Notes under the pieces: model-generated | The model's input: the letters and a program-made list of their open reading frames with translations, nothing else | The model's database searches: none | Told to the model about the DNA's origin: nothing | Program-made: the position numbers and the translations under genes | Assembly (NCBI GenBank): GCA_003598055.1 | Contig: QZKI01000087.1 | Span: forward strand, 1-53,068 | Length of the DNA: 53,068 nt | Source: Candidatus Abyssobacteria bacterium SURF_17 | GTDB lineage: Bacteria; Abyssobacteria; SURF-5 | Direction: 5' to 3' | Shown here: positions 1-7,651 of the stretch, in pieces | Numbering within the stretch: the stretch's first letter is position 1 | How the letters are laid out: each line of letters begins with the position of its first letter

Positions 1-97
1 TGCGCATGCTTGAGGCAAAGCCTACAGGAAAGCCGGATGCGGGAAATCTGCACGTCCGGTTTGACGAGGGGGAGGGTTATGCCCTCCCTACTCTACT
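1..97 (+). ncRNA. Group II intron, 3' end (domains V and VI), truncated by window edge
   Basis: Bases 30-62 fold as a group II intron domain V. The arm AAGCCGGA (30-37) pairs with TCCGGTTT (55-62) and contains the catalytic AGC triad. The upper stem is capped by a GAAA loop. A second hairpin follows (GGAGGG/CCCTCC, about 71-88), matching domain VI, and then CTACTCTAC, the usual 3' end with a candidate bulged branch-point A. The intron should end near 95-97. Its reverse transcriptase and 5' domains would lie left of the window. The 3' boundary is estimated from the family pattern. Confidence 0.75.
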
Positions 98-170
98 GGC
101 TTGGTGGTTCATCTAGGTGCGGCGGCATGTCGCCCTTGCCGTTAAGAAACCTGTTTTGGATAGCAATGGA

Positions 171-431
171 TCAGGTATTTGATTTGTCCCTCTTGATACC
201 TCGCTTAACATATCTCCTGCGGGCATCGACCGTTGACGGAATAGAACGGGAGAGTCTTGTATACTTCTTATCCGCCTCCCTGCAATTCGTGCAGACGAGC
301 ACCCTTTCCTTCCGGTCCTTCTCAAGAAAAAGGCAGGAGTGACAGAAGAACTTCTCGCATTTGTTGCAGAGTCCACCCTCGAGCACGGTTACCCTGGTGC
401 CGCAGTTGGAACATTTTATGGGAACGGCCAT
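171..431 (-). CDS. Small zinc-finger protein with four CxxC pairs
   Basis: An 86-residue cytoplasmic protein, family not recognised. Its cysteines fall in four CxxC pairs (7/10, 22/25, 30/33, 47/50), with a His at 31. This looks like a two-zinc treble-clef or FYVE/RING-like knuckle. The C-terminal third is basic. The start is supported by a GGAGGA ribosome-binding site just upstream of the ATG. It shares a style of Cys-rich N-terminus with the membrane protein at 4984-5316, but they do not align closely enough to call paralogues. Role unknown; nucleic-acid or protein binding is possible. Confidence 0.6.
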   Translation of the reverse strand: MAVPIKCSNCGTRVTVLEGGLCNKCEKFFCHSCLFLEKDRKERVLVCTNCREADKKYTRLSRSIPSTVDARRRYVKRGIKRDKSNT

Positions 432-716
432 GTGTTCCTCCGGAGGCCGAAAGAAGCATGTGGATTCGTAAACCCATTATAAAATATTTCGTTAAAAAAG
501 GGAAGGGCGAACAATTAGGGATAACAACGCTACTCTTCACTTGCAGAAAGTCGGGCAATTACCTTGGACGAAAACCTGTCATTGCGACTCATCGCGCGTT
601 TTGCGGGATGGCGAAGCAATCCCGGCATAAGACCGCGGCGCTAGGAAACGAGATTGCTTCGGTCGCGTCGCTTCCTCCTAAGTACAAGTTTTCATAAATA
701 CGATGATGTGTCCGCA

Positions 717-752
717 TTTTGTAGGGGCCGTTCGCGAACGGCCCCTACAAAA
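717..752. repeat. Perfect 36-bp palindrome (TGTAGGGGC repeat family)
   Basis: The left arm TTTTGTAGGGGCCGTTCG is followed directly by its exact reverse complement. It is the most compact member of a family whose copies begin or end in TGTAGG(G/T)GC. Other copies lie near 2957, 4448, 8968, 11040, 18117, 26180, 32902 and 49105. Confidence 0.85.
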
Positions 753-842
753 ACAAGCGATAATAGTAGAATGCGTCACGGTATGTATGAGAAGCTGTAC
801 TAAGGAACAGAACTTTCAAGACAGAATTCCAGCGAGCAACGC

Positions 843-917
843 GGAAATCCCCCCTACCCCCTTTGCCAAAGGGGGGGTCAAACTTCCCCCTTTATGAAAG
901 GGGGGTAGGGGGATTTC
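843..917. repeat. 75-bp inverted repeat (AAATCCCCC...GGGGGATTT)
   Basis: The arms at 843-864 and 897-917 are near-perfect reverse complements built from runs of C and G around CTACCCCC/GGGGGTAG. Inside them is a second, smaller inverted repeat. A related short copy, CCCCCTTT facing AAAGAGGGGG, lies at about 26085-26104. Confidence 0.75.
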
Positions 918-1030
918 GCCCGCCACACAGCTTCTCATGTTCCTTTTACTCGGAATCCGGCTCATGTGGATAGTAGGCTCGCAATGACGGGGTATCCAAT
1001 ACAGGCATACTCATGCTGCCAAGCAATGGC

Positions 1031-2299
1031 TTATGAAAGCGCGTTGGTGGTCGGCGGAGTCTTGCTGAGTGTTTCCGGAATCTTGCGGATTAAGGAGATA
1101 CCTGCAAGGAGGAAGATCGTAATGGTGATGAAGAGGATGTTATAGCCCATGCCGGAGGACGCGCCGAAACGGTCGACGATTGGGCCGAGTGTGGGCGGGA
1201 TAGTAGTCCACGCGATGAGGAAGGTGTACTGCATCAGTCCGATGTGCTTGCTGGCTTCGCCCTCGGGGATTAAGTCGGAGAGTATTGTCCAGTAAAGGCT
1301 CAGATACGCGCCGTTCCCAAGTCCGTAGAGGAATCCGCTCACATAGAGCGTCGCGTGCACGCGCGGCGAGATAAGGAAGTTGAGGATGCAGGCGACCTGG
1401 AGCAGGCATGCGACGAGCAGCACGCGCTTGCGCCCGAAGCGGTCGGCGATCATGCCTGCAGCGAGCGAGGACGGGACCGCCGTTGCCATTGCAATCAATA
1501 CGAGTTTTCCGAACGTGGCGTTGAAGTGGAGCGGGTCGATTTGGTCTTTGATGAAATAGAGCAGGAAGCAGACCATGGCAACCATGCCCATCTGGGTGAG
1601 AAGATTGGACGCCGCCAGCCAGGCCAGTCCGGCCCCGCCTTCGAGCCTTGGGAAGTATGCCTCCTTTAGGGAGAGTTTTTTTGAAAGTGCGGCGTTTGCA
1701 GGGGATTCCTCTCGTATCCTGATTGCGACCCACAGGTTTGAGGAAACATTCACAGCTACTGCGAGCAGGGCGAGGAACATCATCTTGCCAGCCTCGATGA
1801 GGCGGGGAGCGACGAGATGGGCGCACATGATTCCCAGGGTGTTCGCAATGGTGGTCAGGCCGGAGATGCGGCCGCGTCGCTCGAGCGGGACGATATCGCG
1901 GACGAGGGCGCGGTTAGGGAACCAGAGTGCGAGCGCGCCGTGCATGAGGACCAGGAGCGCGAGCAGCATGAGGTAGAATTGCGAGCGGACGACGAGGAGG
2001 ACAAGCACGCTCATTGCGAATGCCGCGGCCAAGTAAAATGGCCGACGACGGCCCCATTGAGAGCCCATACGGTCGCTCAAGGCTCCGACAAGAGGAATCA
2101 AGATGATGAGAAAGAGGTTTCCGGCGCCGCTCATGAGTCCGAGGCGAGTATTCTTGACGGAATCGTCCACCATTCTCAGGAGCGTGTTGGGTACCAGGTA
2201 GGAAGTGGCGACCGTCCAGCAGGCGGCCCATCCCAGGTAGTTGATGCTGAGCTGGGAGAGATAGCGCCAGTTTTCGGAGGGCGTTGTCTTATTGGTCAT
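1031..2299 (-). CDS. Major facilitator superfamily transporter
   Basis: A 422-residue inner-membrane protein with about 12 hydrophobic segments. An MFS motif A (GALSDRMGSQWGRRRP, residues 72-87) lies between helices 2 and 3. A degenerate second copy (GMIADRFGRKRV) sits in the equivalent loop of the C-terminal half, as expected from the six-plus-six duplication. The length is typical. The substrate cannot be read from the sequence; the motif A form resembles sugar/cation symporter-like MFS proteins. It is the last gene of a minus-strand run but is separated from RidA by a repeat-filled gap, so co-transcription is uncertain. Confidence 0.85.
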   Translation of the reverse strand: MTNKTTPSENWRYLSQLSINYLGWAACWTVATSYLVPNTLLRMVDDSVKNTRLGLMSGAGNLFLIILIPLVGALSDRMGSQWGRRRPFYLAAAFAMSVLVLLVVRSQFYLMLLALLVLMHGALALWFPNRALVRDIVPLERRGRISGLTTIANTLGIMCAHLVAPRLIEAGKMMFLALLAVAVNVSSNLWVAIRIREESPANAALSKKLSLKEAYFPRLEGGAGLAWLAASNLLTQMGMVAMVCFLLYFIKDQIDPLHFNATFGKLVLIAMATAVPSSLAAGMIADRFGRKRVLLVACLLQVACILNFLISPRVHATLYVSGFLYGLGNGAYLSLYWTILSDLIPEGEASKHIGLMQYTFLIAWTTIPPTLGPIVDRFGASSGMGYNILFITITIFLLAGISLIRKIPETLSKTPPTTNALS

Positions 2300-2378
2300 G
2301 CAGCGGTCGGCTTCCTATTTGTGTCGAGGCCAGGGCATGATGATATGTTGCCTGAATATGTCGTCTGCGATAACAATG

Positions 2379-2454
2379 GATTCCCGCTTTCGCGGGAATG
2401 ACAAATGTGAAGAATTCCTCGCCCCCTTATCATTCCCGCGAAAGCGGGAATCCA
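2379..2454. repeat. Paired palindromes ATTCCCGC-GAAAGCGGGAAT
   Basis: Two copies of the same short palindrome (GGATTCCCGCTTTCGCGGGA and its near-identical inverse) lie about 30 bp apart between the MFS gene and RidA. Each folds as a tight hairpin, and the pair together is also an inverted repeat. This is the layout of REP-like or MITE-like elements. Confidence 0.75.
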
Positions 2455-2483
2455 AGTTCTTGCATTGTTCCCAGCCGGCATCA

Positions 2484-2867
2484 TTAGCCTTTGTATGCCA
2501 CCAATTCGACTTCGATACCAACATCTTTCGGCAAGCGAGCGACCTGAACGGTGCTGCGCGCCGGTGGCTCGGACGGGAAGAATTCCGAGTAGACGGCGTT
2601 GATTTTCGAAAAGTCGTCCATGTTTGCGATGAAGATGCCGACTTTGATGACGTCTTTGAGTGATGCTCCGGCTGCCTCGAGCACATGCTGAGCGTTGCTC
2701 AGCACGAGGCGCGTCTGCTCTTCGATGGGTCCGAGCGCCAGTTCGTTCGTCTTGGGGTCAATGGGAATCTGGCCCGAGAGGTATATCCATCCGCCTGCCG
2801 TGATTGCCTGCGAATACGGTCCAACGGGCTTGGGCGCTTTGTCGGTGAGAATAATTTTCTTGGTCAT
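2484..2867 (-). CDS. ridA: RidA family enamine/imine deaminase
   Basis: A 127-residue protein of usual RidA length. RidA hydrolyses reactive enamine/imine intermediates, such as 2-aminoacrylate from PLP enzymes, in the cytoplasm and works as a trimer. Family hallmarks are the GPYSQA segment (16-21), the SGQIP stretch (31-35) and the C-terminal PARSTVQVARLP...IEVE block. Arg104 is the carboxylate-binding residue and the following Glu activates water. All expected active-site positions are present. It lies downstream of aroA on the same strand, separated by repeats, with no obvious pathway link. Confidence 0.93.
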   Translation of the reverse strand: MTKKIILTDKAPKPVGPYSQAITAGGWIYLSGQIPIDPKTNELALGPIEEQTRLVLSNAQHVLEAAGASLKDVIKVGIFIANMDDFSKINAVYSEFFPSEPPARSTVQVARLPKDVGIEVELVAYKG

Positions 2868-2956
2868 GGGTTGGCTTTCCCTCCGCGATTAGCGCGTGAT
2901 CAAGAGCGAAATTTCTGACTTGTGGTCCGCCTCGAAATACAGAATTTGGTGAACGG

Positions 2957-3033
2957 GCGCAGCATGCTACGCCCCTACAAGTATATGTGCCCGCGCGGTT
3001 GTGGGCGCCCACACAGGGGCGCCTCTACAAAAA
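2957..3033. repeat. TGTAGGGGC-family repeat copy
   Basis: GGGCGCAGCATGCTACGCCC is followed by CTACAAG and then a second unit, TGTGGGCGCCCACACAGGGG, ending in CTACAAA. Both are nested inverted repeats terminating in the family's CTACA end. The copy fills the gap between RidA and aroA. Confidence 0.7.
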
Positions 3034-3048
3034 AGGGTTGACAGGCCA

Positions 3049-4374
3049 CTACCGCTCGACGCTCACTTCTCGTAAAAGCTTGAAAAAATCCGGAAACGAG
3101 GTCGCGACGCAGTCCGTATCGGTGACCGTCACCGGAGCGTCCGCAAAGAGTCCCGCCACGGCCATGGCCATTGCCGTGCGATGGTCGCCGAAACTGTCGA
3201 CGGCTCCTCCGCGCAGGCGTTGCGGTCCGGGAATGATGAGGCCGTCCGGCTTCTCTTCGATGCGCGCGTCCAATGCTGACAGATTTCGTGCCAGTGCGCT
3301 CAGGCGGTCGGTCTCTTTGACACGAAGTTCGCCTGCGCCCTCTATGACGGTAGTCCCTTCGGCCCGAAGGGCCGTCACGGCGATTATGGGTACCTCATCG
3401 ATGAGCCGCGGAATGTCGCTTGCGCCGATGTGGACGGCCTTCAGCCGCTCTTTGCCACGGATGAAGACATCGCCCGAGGGCTCGTTGAGTCCGTCGTCGG
3501 CAACGTCTGCGCCTGAAAGTTCCGCGCCCATTCTCTTCAGCACGTCGATGAAGCCCGACCGTGTGCGGTTCAGGCCGACATTGCGCACGAGCAGTTCAGA
3601 GCCGGGAATGATGGCGGCGGCTGCCATGAGAAATGCAGCGGAGGAGATGTCGCCCGGAACGGTGATTTCCGCAGGTTTCAACTGGGCTGGCCCGGTGACA
3701 GATGCACTCAGCTCTGTCACCTCGACGGTTACACCGAATTTGTGCAGCATCCGCTCGGTATGGTCTCGCGATTTATACGGTTCTTTGACCGTAGTCTTGC
3801 CGTCACAATACAGGCCGGCGAGGAGGATAGCCGATTTGACCTGCGCGCTCGCGATGGGAGAATCATAGACTATTGATTTGAGCGGAGCTCCCTCAATTTC
3901 TATAGGAGCGAGCCTGTCTCCATCCTGGCCGCGGAGTTGCGCGCCCATCTGTCGAAGCGGTTTGATAACGCGTTCCATTGGCCTTTTCCTGAGGTATTGG
4001 TCGCCCGTCAAACGGGACGAAAACTTCTGCGCCGCCAGCAATCCCATGAGCAGTCTCATGGTCGTGCCCGAATTGCCGCAGTCAATGGTGCTCATGGGCG
4101 GTTCCAAGCCGTAGAGGCCGACGCCTTCAATCACGATTTGCCCGCTCTCGGTGTCTTCGATGGGGACGCCGAGGGAGCGCATCGCGTTCAGCGTCGCGAG
4201 GCAGTCGTCCGCACGGAGGAAATTGCTGACGACCACCCTGCCCTCAGCGAGCGAGCCGATGAGGATGGCTCGGTGTGAGATGGATTTGTCGGGCGGGACC
4301 TCTATGTCGCCCTGCAGGGAGTGAACGGGATGCACGACCACAGATGGAGGAACACTCGTTGCGGGTGTTGCCAA
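3049..4374 (-). CDS. aroA: 3-phosphoshikimate 1-carboxyvinyltransferase (EPSP synthase)
   Basis: A 441-residue enzyme of the shikimate pathway that joins shikimate-3-phosphate and phosphoenolpyruvate. Visible motifs in order: PPDKSISHR (27-35) with the conserved Lys-Ser pair that binds both substrates; GNSGTTMR (100-107), the PEP-binding loop; RPMERVIKPL; a DEVP segment with the catalytic Asp near residue 320; and KETDR near 355, which contacts PEP. It is full length with all key residues. No other shikimate genes are in the window. It follows the two small membrane-protein genes on the same strand after a repeat-bearing gap. Confidence 0.97.
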   Translation of the reverse strand: MATPATSVPPSVVVHPVHSLQGDIEVPPDKSISHRAILIGSLAEGRVVVSNFLRADDCLATLNAMRSLGVPIEDTESGQIVIEGVGLYGLEPPMSTIDCGNSGTTMRLLMGLLAAQKFSSRLTGDQYLRKRPMERVIKPLRQMGAQLRGQDGDRLAPIEIEGAPLKSIVYDSPIASAQVKSAILLAGLYCDGKTTVKEPYKSRDHTERMLHKFGVTVEVTELSASVTGPAQLKPAEITVPGDISSAAFLMAAAAIIPGSELLVRNVGLNRTRSGFIDVLKRMGAELSGADVADDGLNEPSGDVFIRGKERLKAVHIGASDIPRLIDEVPIIAVTALRAEGTTVIEGAGELRVKETDRLSALARNLSALDARIEEKPDGLIIPGPQRLRGGAVDSFGDHRTAMAMAVAGLFADAPVTVTDTDCVATSFPDFFKLLREVSVER

Positions 4375-4447
4375 ATGCGCATTCTCCAGATCCGGCAGAG
4401 CTGCAGCGTCTGCCTCATGACGCTACCGAGTTTGTGGGTTTGTGCGT

Positions 4448-4527
4448 CTTTCTCATGCAGAGGCGAACCTTGTGTTCGCCCTTTGCCCTGATCAATTGGG
4501 CGAACACAATGGTTCGCCCCTACACAA
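4448..4527. repeat. TGTAGGGGC-family repeat copy, long arms
   Basis: GAGGCGAACCTTGTGTTCGCC faces GGGCGAACACAATGGTTCGCCCCTACAC across a short centre. This gives a roughly 25-bp-arm inverted repeat ending in CCCCTACA. It lies between the TPR-like protein and aroA. Confidence 0.75.
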
Positions 4528-4557
4528 GAGAAGCGAATCCAGAAAAAACTGATGGCG

Positions 4558-4965
4558 CTATGATTCCTGATGGAGCGCCTTGAGCTTGGCGACTCTGTTC
4601 GAGACAGATTCGTACCGGTTGTCTTTCGGATGCGCGAACAGGAACTCCTCGTAATATTTTATTGCCGTATCGTATTTCCCCAGCTTCTCGTAGGAGAGCG
4701 CACGTCTGAACTCTGCATTCGTTGCTCCCGGCGCATACGGGAAGTCCTTGAGGTTGCGGTCAATGATGCTGACTGCAAGCTGGTACCGGAATGTCATATA
4801 GGCGATATTCCCCAAAAAATAGCAGACCTTGGGCGTCATCGCGAGATTGGGGTTTTCCTTACGAAAGAAGGACTCCGTCTTGAGCATCGTCTGCGAGTTG
4901 CACCCCATGTAGAGAACAAAAGCCACGATTGCAACGACGAGAATCTTCTTCCATTGACCAAACAT
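4558..4965 (-). CDS. Membrane-anchored TPR-like protein
   Basis: A 135-residue protein. A short basic N-terminus leads into one hydrophobic segment (residues 8-21) ending in Gly-Cys. This resembles a signal anchor; the residues before the Cys do not match a good lipobox. The remainder is helical and fits about two tetratricopeptide repeats; the segment ALSYEKLGKYDTAIKYYEEF is the clearest. It is probably exposed outside the inner membrane and used for protein contacts. Only 18 bp separate it from the upstream zinc-finger membrane protein, so the two are likely co-expressed. Confidence 0.7.
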   Translation of the reverse strand: MFGQWKKILVVAIVAFVLYMGCNSQTMLKTESFFRKENPNLAMTPKVCYFLGNIAYMTFRYQLAVSIIDRNLKDFPYAPGATNAEFRRALSYEKLGKYDTAIKYYEEFLFAHPKDNRYESVSNRVAKLKALHQES

Positions 4966-4983
4966 GATGTCTCCCCTCCTGTG

Positions 4984-5316
4984 TTATGGCAAGAAACTCT
5001 TGATGAGGTTCACGAGATCGCTACCGCTGCGCACCTGCTGAGAGACGAACACGTAATAGAGAACCGCCACGATGACGATTGCTATCACAACTCTGCTGAT
5101 GATTTTCCCCAGCGAGAGCTTCGCCTTGGGAGCCTCGTCGAGCTTCTTCACACGGTCCTGGAACGAGCCCATCCTCTGATAGCATTCGTCGCTGCAATAA
5201 ACGCCTCCTGGCATCTTTTTCACGCACTTCTCGCACAACGGCTTGTGGCATTGCTTGCACCGCGCTATTGCAGTGCGTTCAGGATGATTGATACATCTGG
5301 AAGGTGCTTGGGCCAT
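4984..5316 (-). CDS. B-box-type zinc-finger protein with C-terminal membrane anchor
   Basis: A 110-residue protein. Residues 8-45 carry the spacing C-x2-H-x8-C-x2-C-x4-C-x2-C followed by C41 and C45, the B-box pattern that binds two zinc ions. A charged linker follows, then one strong transmembrane segment (about 73-91) and a short tail. Bacterial B-box plus membrane-helix proteins are known from annotation, often beside peptidases or TPR proteins, but their roles are unclear. Here the partner is the TPR-like anchor protein 18 bp downstream; thrS ends 58 bp upstream. Confidence 0.75.
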   Translation of the reverse strand: MAQAPSRCINHPERTAIARCKQCHKPLCEKCVKKMPGGVYCSDECYQRMGSFQDRVKKLDEAPKAKLSLGKIISRVVIAIVIVAVLYYVFVSQQVRSGSDLVNLIKSFLP

Positions 5317-5374
5317 AGATGGTTCCTCCCCGCGTGCCGTTTTGCCCCGAGCCTGTGTGAGAGTGAAGGCCGGG

Positions 5375-7285
5375 TCAAAGTGTCCTGTTTTCTATTTCGG
5401 CCTGAAGCGACGCGAGAAAATCCTCGAATTGCTGCGGCCCCAAGTCGCCCCTCTGTCTATGACGGACGGAGACCGCGCCCGAGGATACTTCCCTGTCGCC
5501 TACCACAAGCATGTATGGGACCTTCTGTAGCTGAGCCTCGCGTATCTTGAACCCGATTTTGTCGTCCCTCAAATCGGCTTCGGCGCGTACCCCTGCATTT
5601 CGGAGCCGCTCGAGAAGCGTGGCCGCATAAGGTCGATGGGACTCACCGACCGGGAGCAGGATTGCCTGCACGGGCGCCAGCCAGGTCGGGAATGCTCCTC
5701 CGTAATGCTCGATGAGCACGCCGAGGAATCGCTCAATCGAGCCGTAGAGCGTGCGATGTATCATGACCGGCCGGTGTCGCTGATTGTCGGAACCAATGTA
5801 GGAGAGGTCAAATTTCTCTGGCAGGGCGAAGTCGAGCTGGATAGTGGCGCACTGCCACGTACGCTTGAGGCAGTCACGAATATGAAAATCTATCTTTGGG
5901 CCATAGAATGCGCCTTCGCCCTCGTTGAGCTTGTAGTCCAGTTCGACCCTTGCGAGAGCGGCCTTGAGGGCGCTGGTCGCCTGTTCCCACATCTCATCGC
6001 TGCCTATGTGTTTCTCAGGCTTTGTGGAGAGCTCGACCGTGGACGAAAAGCCGAAAGTCTTGTACATGAAATCGACGAATTCGATGATGCCGACCACTTC
6101 ATCCACTATCTGTTCTGGCAGGAGAAATATGTGGGCATCGTCCTGGGTGAATTGTCGCACTCGGAACAGGCCGTGCAACACGCCGGATTTCTCATGGCGG
6201 TGCACGAGGCCTACCTCAGCGCATCGGAGCGGGAATTCACGGTAGCTGTGGAGGTGGGTCTTGTAAATGAGCAATCCGCCCGGGCAATTCATCGGCTTGA
6301 TGGCGAAATCGCGGTCGTCTATCACGGTGAAGTACATGTTTTCGCGGTAGTTATCCCAGTGGCCGGATTGCTCCCACAGGGAGCGAGCGAGGATGATGGG
6401 CGTGCGCACCTCGACGTAACCCCGTTTGCGGTGCTCCTTCCGCCAGAAGTCCATCAAAGCATCCCAGACGACCAGTCCCTTCGGGTGGAAGAACGCGAAG
6501 CCAGGGCCTTCTTCGTGGAAGCTGAACAAGTCAAGGTCGCGGCCGAGCCGACGATGGTCGCGTTTCCTGGCTTCCTCGAGCAGATGCAGGTGCTCCTTGA
6601 GGTCTTTCTCTTTTGTGAATGAAGTGCCGTAGATGCGCTGGAGCATCTTATTTCGCTCGTCCCCGCGCCAGTATGCGCCAGCGAGCCCGGTCAGCTTGAA
6701 TGCCTTAATGTATGAGCTATCGGGCACATGCGGTCCTCGGCAGAGGTCAACGAAATCGCCGAGCTCGTAAAGGCTGACAGTGTCGCCCTCGATCCCCTCG
6801 AGCAGCTCGACCTTATACACCTCCCCGAGAGAGCGAAACCGCTCCATCGCCTCCTTACGCGAAACCTCCCGGCGCCTGAACGGGATGGCTCGCGCCGCGA
6901 TCTCGCGCATTTTCTTTTCGATGGCGTTGAGGTCTTCCTCGGTGAACCCGCCGGGCTTGTCGAAATCGTAGTAGAAACCTTCTTCAATTGCGGGACCGAT
7001 GCCGAATTTTGTTCCCGGGAAGAGTTCCTGAACGGCATAGGCCATGAGGTGTGAACTGCTATGACGGAACACCTCGCGGCCCTGCTCGGAGTCAAAGGTC
7101 AGGAATTCGATAGCGACGTCGTTTTCCAGTTTCGCCGACAAGTCGACCAGGTCACCGTTGATTCTTGCGGCGAGCGCTTCTTTCGCCAACCGATTTCCCA
7201 CCGATTTCGCTGCTTCAGCAAGTGTGACGCCGTTCTTCAGCGTCTTCTCGGAGCCGTCTGGCAGTTTCACTTTCACGGTATTCAT
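5375..7285 (-). CDS. thrS: Threonyl-tRNA synthetase
   Basis: A class II synthetase that charges tRNA-Thr and edits mischarged serine. From the chosen start it has 636 residues, normal for the family. Order: TGS domain at once (MNTVKVKLPDG), editing domain with the HSSSHLMA motif, then the catalytic core. Zinc ligands are the Cys in KPMNCPGG, the His in RHEKSG, and the His in the motif 3 segment HRTLYG; motif 2 is FRVRQFTQDD. The anticodon-binding domain is at the C-terminus. An in-frame ATG 36 bp upstream (7321) would add 12 residues outside the TGS fold. Neither start has a good ribosome-binding site. Confidence 0.96.
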   Translation of the reverse strand: MNTVKVKLPDGSEKTLKNGVTLAEAAKSVGNRLAKEALAARINGDLVDLSAKLENDVAIEFLTFDSEQGREVFRHSSSHLMAYAVQELFPGTKFGIGPAIEEGFYYDFDKPGGFTEEDLNAIEKKMREIAARAIPFRRREVSRKEAMERFRSLGEVYKVELLEGIEGDTVSLYELGDFVDLCRGPHVPDSSYIKAFKLTGLAGAYWRGDERNKMLQRIYGTSFTKEKDLKEHLHLLEEARKRDHRRLGRDLDLFSFHEEGPGFAFFHPKGLVVWDALMDFWRKEHRKRGYVEVRTPIILARSLWEQSGHWDNYRENMYFTVIDDRDFAIKPMNCPGGLLIYKTHLHSYREFPLRCAEVGLVHRHEKSGVLHGLFRVRQFTQDDAHIFLLPEQIVDEVVGIIEFVDFMYKTFGFSSTVELSTKPEKHIGSDEMWEQATSALKAALARVELDYKLNEGEGAFYGPKIDFHIRDCLKRTWQCATIQLDFALPEKFDLSYIGSDNQRHRPVMIHRTLYGSIERFLGVLIEHYGGAFPTWLAPVQAILLPVGESHRPYAATLLERLRNAGVRAEADLRDDKIGFKIREAQLQKVPYMLVVGDREVSSGAVSVRHRQRGDLGPQQFEDFLASLQAEIENRTL

Positions 7286-7353
7286 GATTGGGCAAAAATT
7301 GGGCGCCTCATCGAGTCGCATGCGATACGTGGGAGTAATTCATTTCATGATTG

Positions 7354-7374
7354 GAAGGGGAAAACGTCCCCTTC
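7354..7374. promoter_or_regulatory. Hairpin in the thrS leader
   Basis: GAAGGGG and CCCCTTC form a 7-bp stem with a 7-base loop. It lies between the tRNA terminator and thrS, in the RNA upstream of thrS. It could be a translational or processing element; nothing in it matches a known riboswitch. Confidence 0.4.
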
Positions 7375-7389
7375 GCATGCGACCGTAAC

Positions 7390-7417
7390 AAAAAAACAAG
7401 ACTCATCGTCTTGTTTT
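7390..7417 (-). terminator. Rho-independent terminator of tRNA-Val
   Basis: Read on the minus strand, a 10-bp perfect stem (AAAACAAGAC with its complement, 7393-7402 and 7408-7417) encloses a 5-base loop. A T-run follows (complement of the A-run ending at 7390). It begins about 40 bases past the tRNA 3' end, so it ends the tRNA transcript before thrS. Confidence 0.85.
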
Positions 7418-7457
7418 CCCGGGGCGGAGTAGACACCCCCCACAGTACTCTAAACAG

Positions 7458-7531
7458 TGGGCGCTAGTGGAGTTGAACCACTGACCTCTTGCATGTCAAG
7501 CAAGCACTCTAACCAACTGAGCTAAGCGCCC
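7458..7531 (-). tRNA. tRNA-Val (GAC anticodon)
   Basis: A full cloverleaf on the minus strand, 74 nt. The 7-bp acceptor stem is GGGCGCT with AGCGCCC. The D arm contains AGCTCAGTTGGTTAGAG. The anticodon loop is TTGACAT, giving anticodon GAC (valine, GUC/GUU). The T arm contains GGTTCAACTCC. The discriminator is A. CCA is not encoded. It has its own consensus promoter and terminator. Confidence 0.97.
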
Positions 7532-7541
7532 CTCTGGCAGA

Positions 7542-7570
7542 ATACTACCACTTTCCGCTCAAATTGTCAA
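7542..7570 (-). promoter_or_regulatory. Sigma-70-type promoter of tRNA-Val
   Basis: On the minus strand a perfect TTGACA (7565-7570) is followed by a 17-bp spacer and TAGTAT (7542-7547). The predicted start is about 4 bases before the tRNA 5' end. Confidence 0.85.
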
Positions 7571-7589
7571 AAGGAGACGACGGGAGGTC

Positions 7590-7619
7590 TTGCACAAAGT
7601 TGCGGTTCGGCCGTATGAT
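7590..7619 (+). promoter_or_regulatory. Candidate promoter of the glycosyltransferase gene
   Basis: TTGCAC (7590-7595), 18-bp spacer, TATGAT (7614-7619). It diverges from the tRNA promoter and lies about 32 bp before the ATG, leaving a short leader that holds the G-rich ribosome-binding site. Confidence 0.6.
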
Positions 7620-7651
7620 TGATACGAGAGTGGAGCAGGGGGATATAACCC

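Larger units (their letters stand above)
432..1030. repeat. 599-bp repeat-rich intergenic region without a convincing gene
   Basis: Three unrelated dispersed repeats fill this gap. A partial copy of the 'ATTGCGA...GCTTCGG' repeat lies at about 577-668. A perfect 36-bp palindrome of the TGTAGGGGC family is at 717-752. A long imperfect inverted repeat lies at 843-917, with GAAATCCCCCCTACCCCC facing its complement. Open frames here are short and follow the repeats, so none is called. Confidence 0.7.

Noticed and set aside
322-558. Small minus-strand frame upstream of the zinc-finger gene
   Set aside because: It overlaps the zinc-finger coding sequence in another frame and has no ribosome-binding site or recognisable pattern.
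1140-1826. Minus-strand frame of 228 codons in the MFS gene
   Set aside because: It is out of frame with the MFS protein and its product is Arg/Pro/His-rich, typical of a shifted frame in GC-rich DNA.
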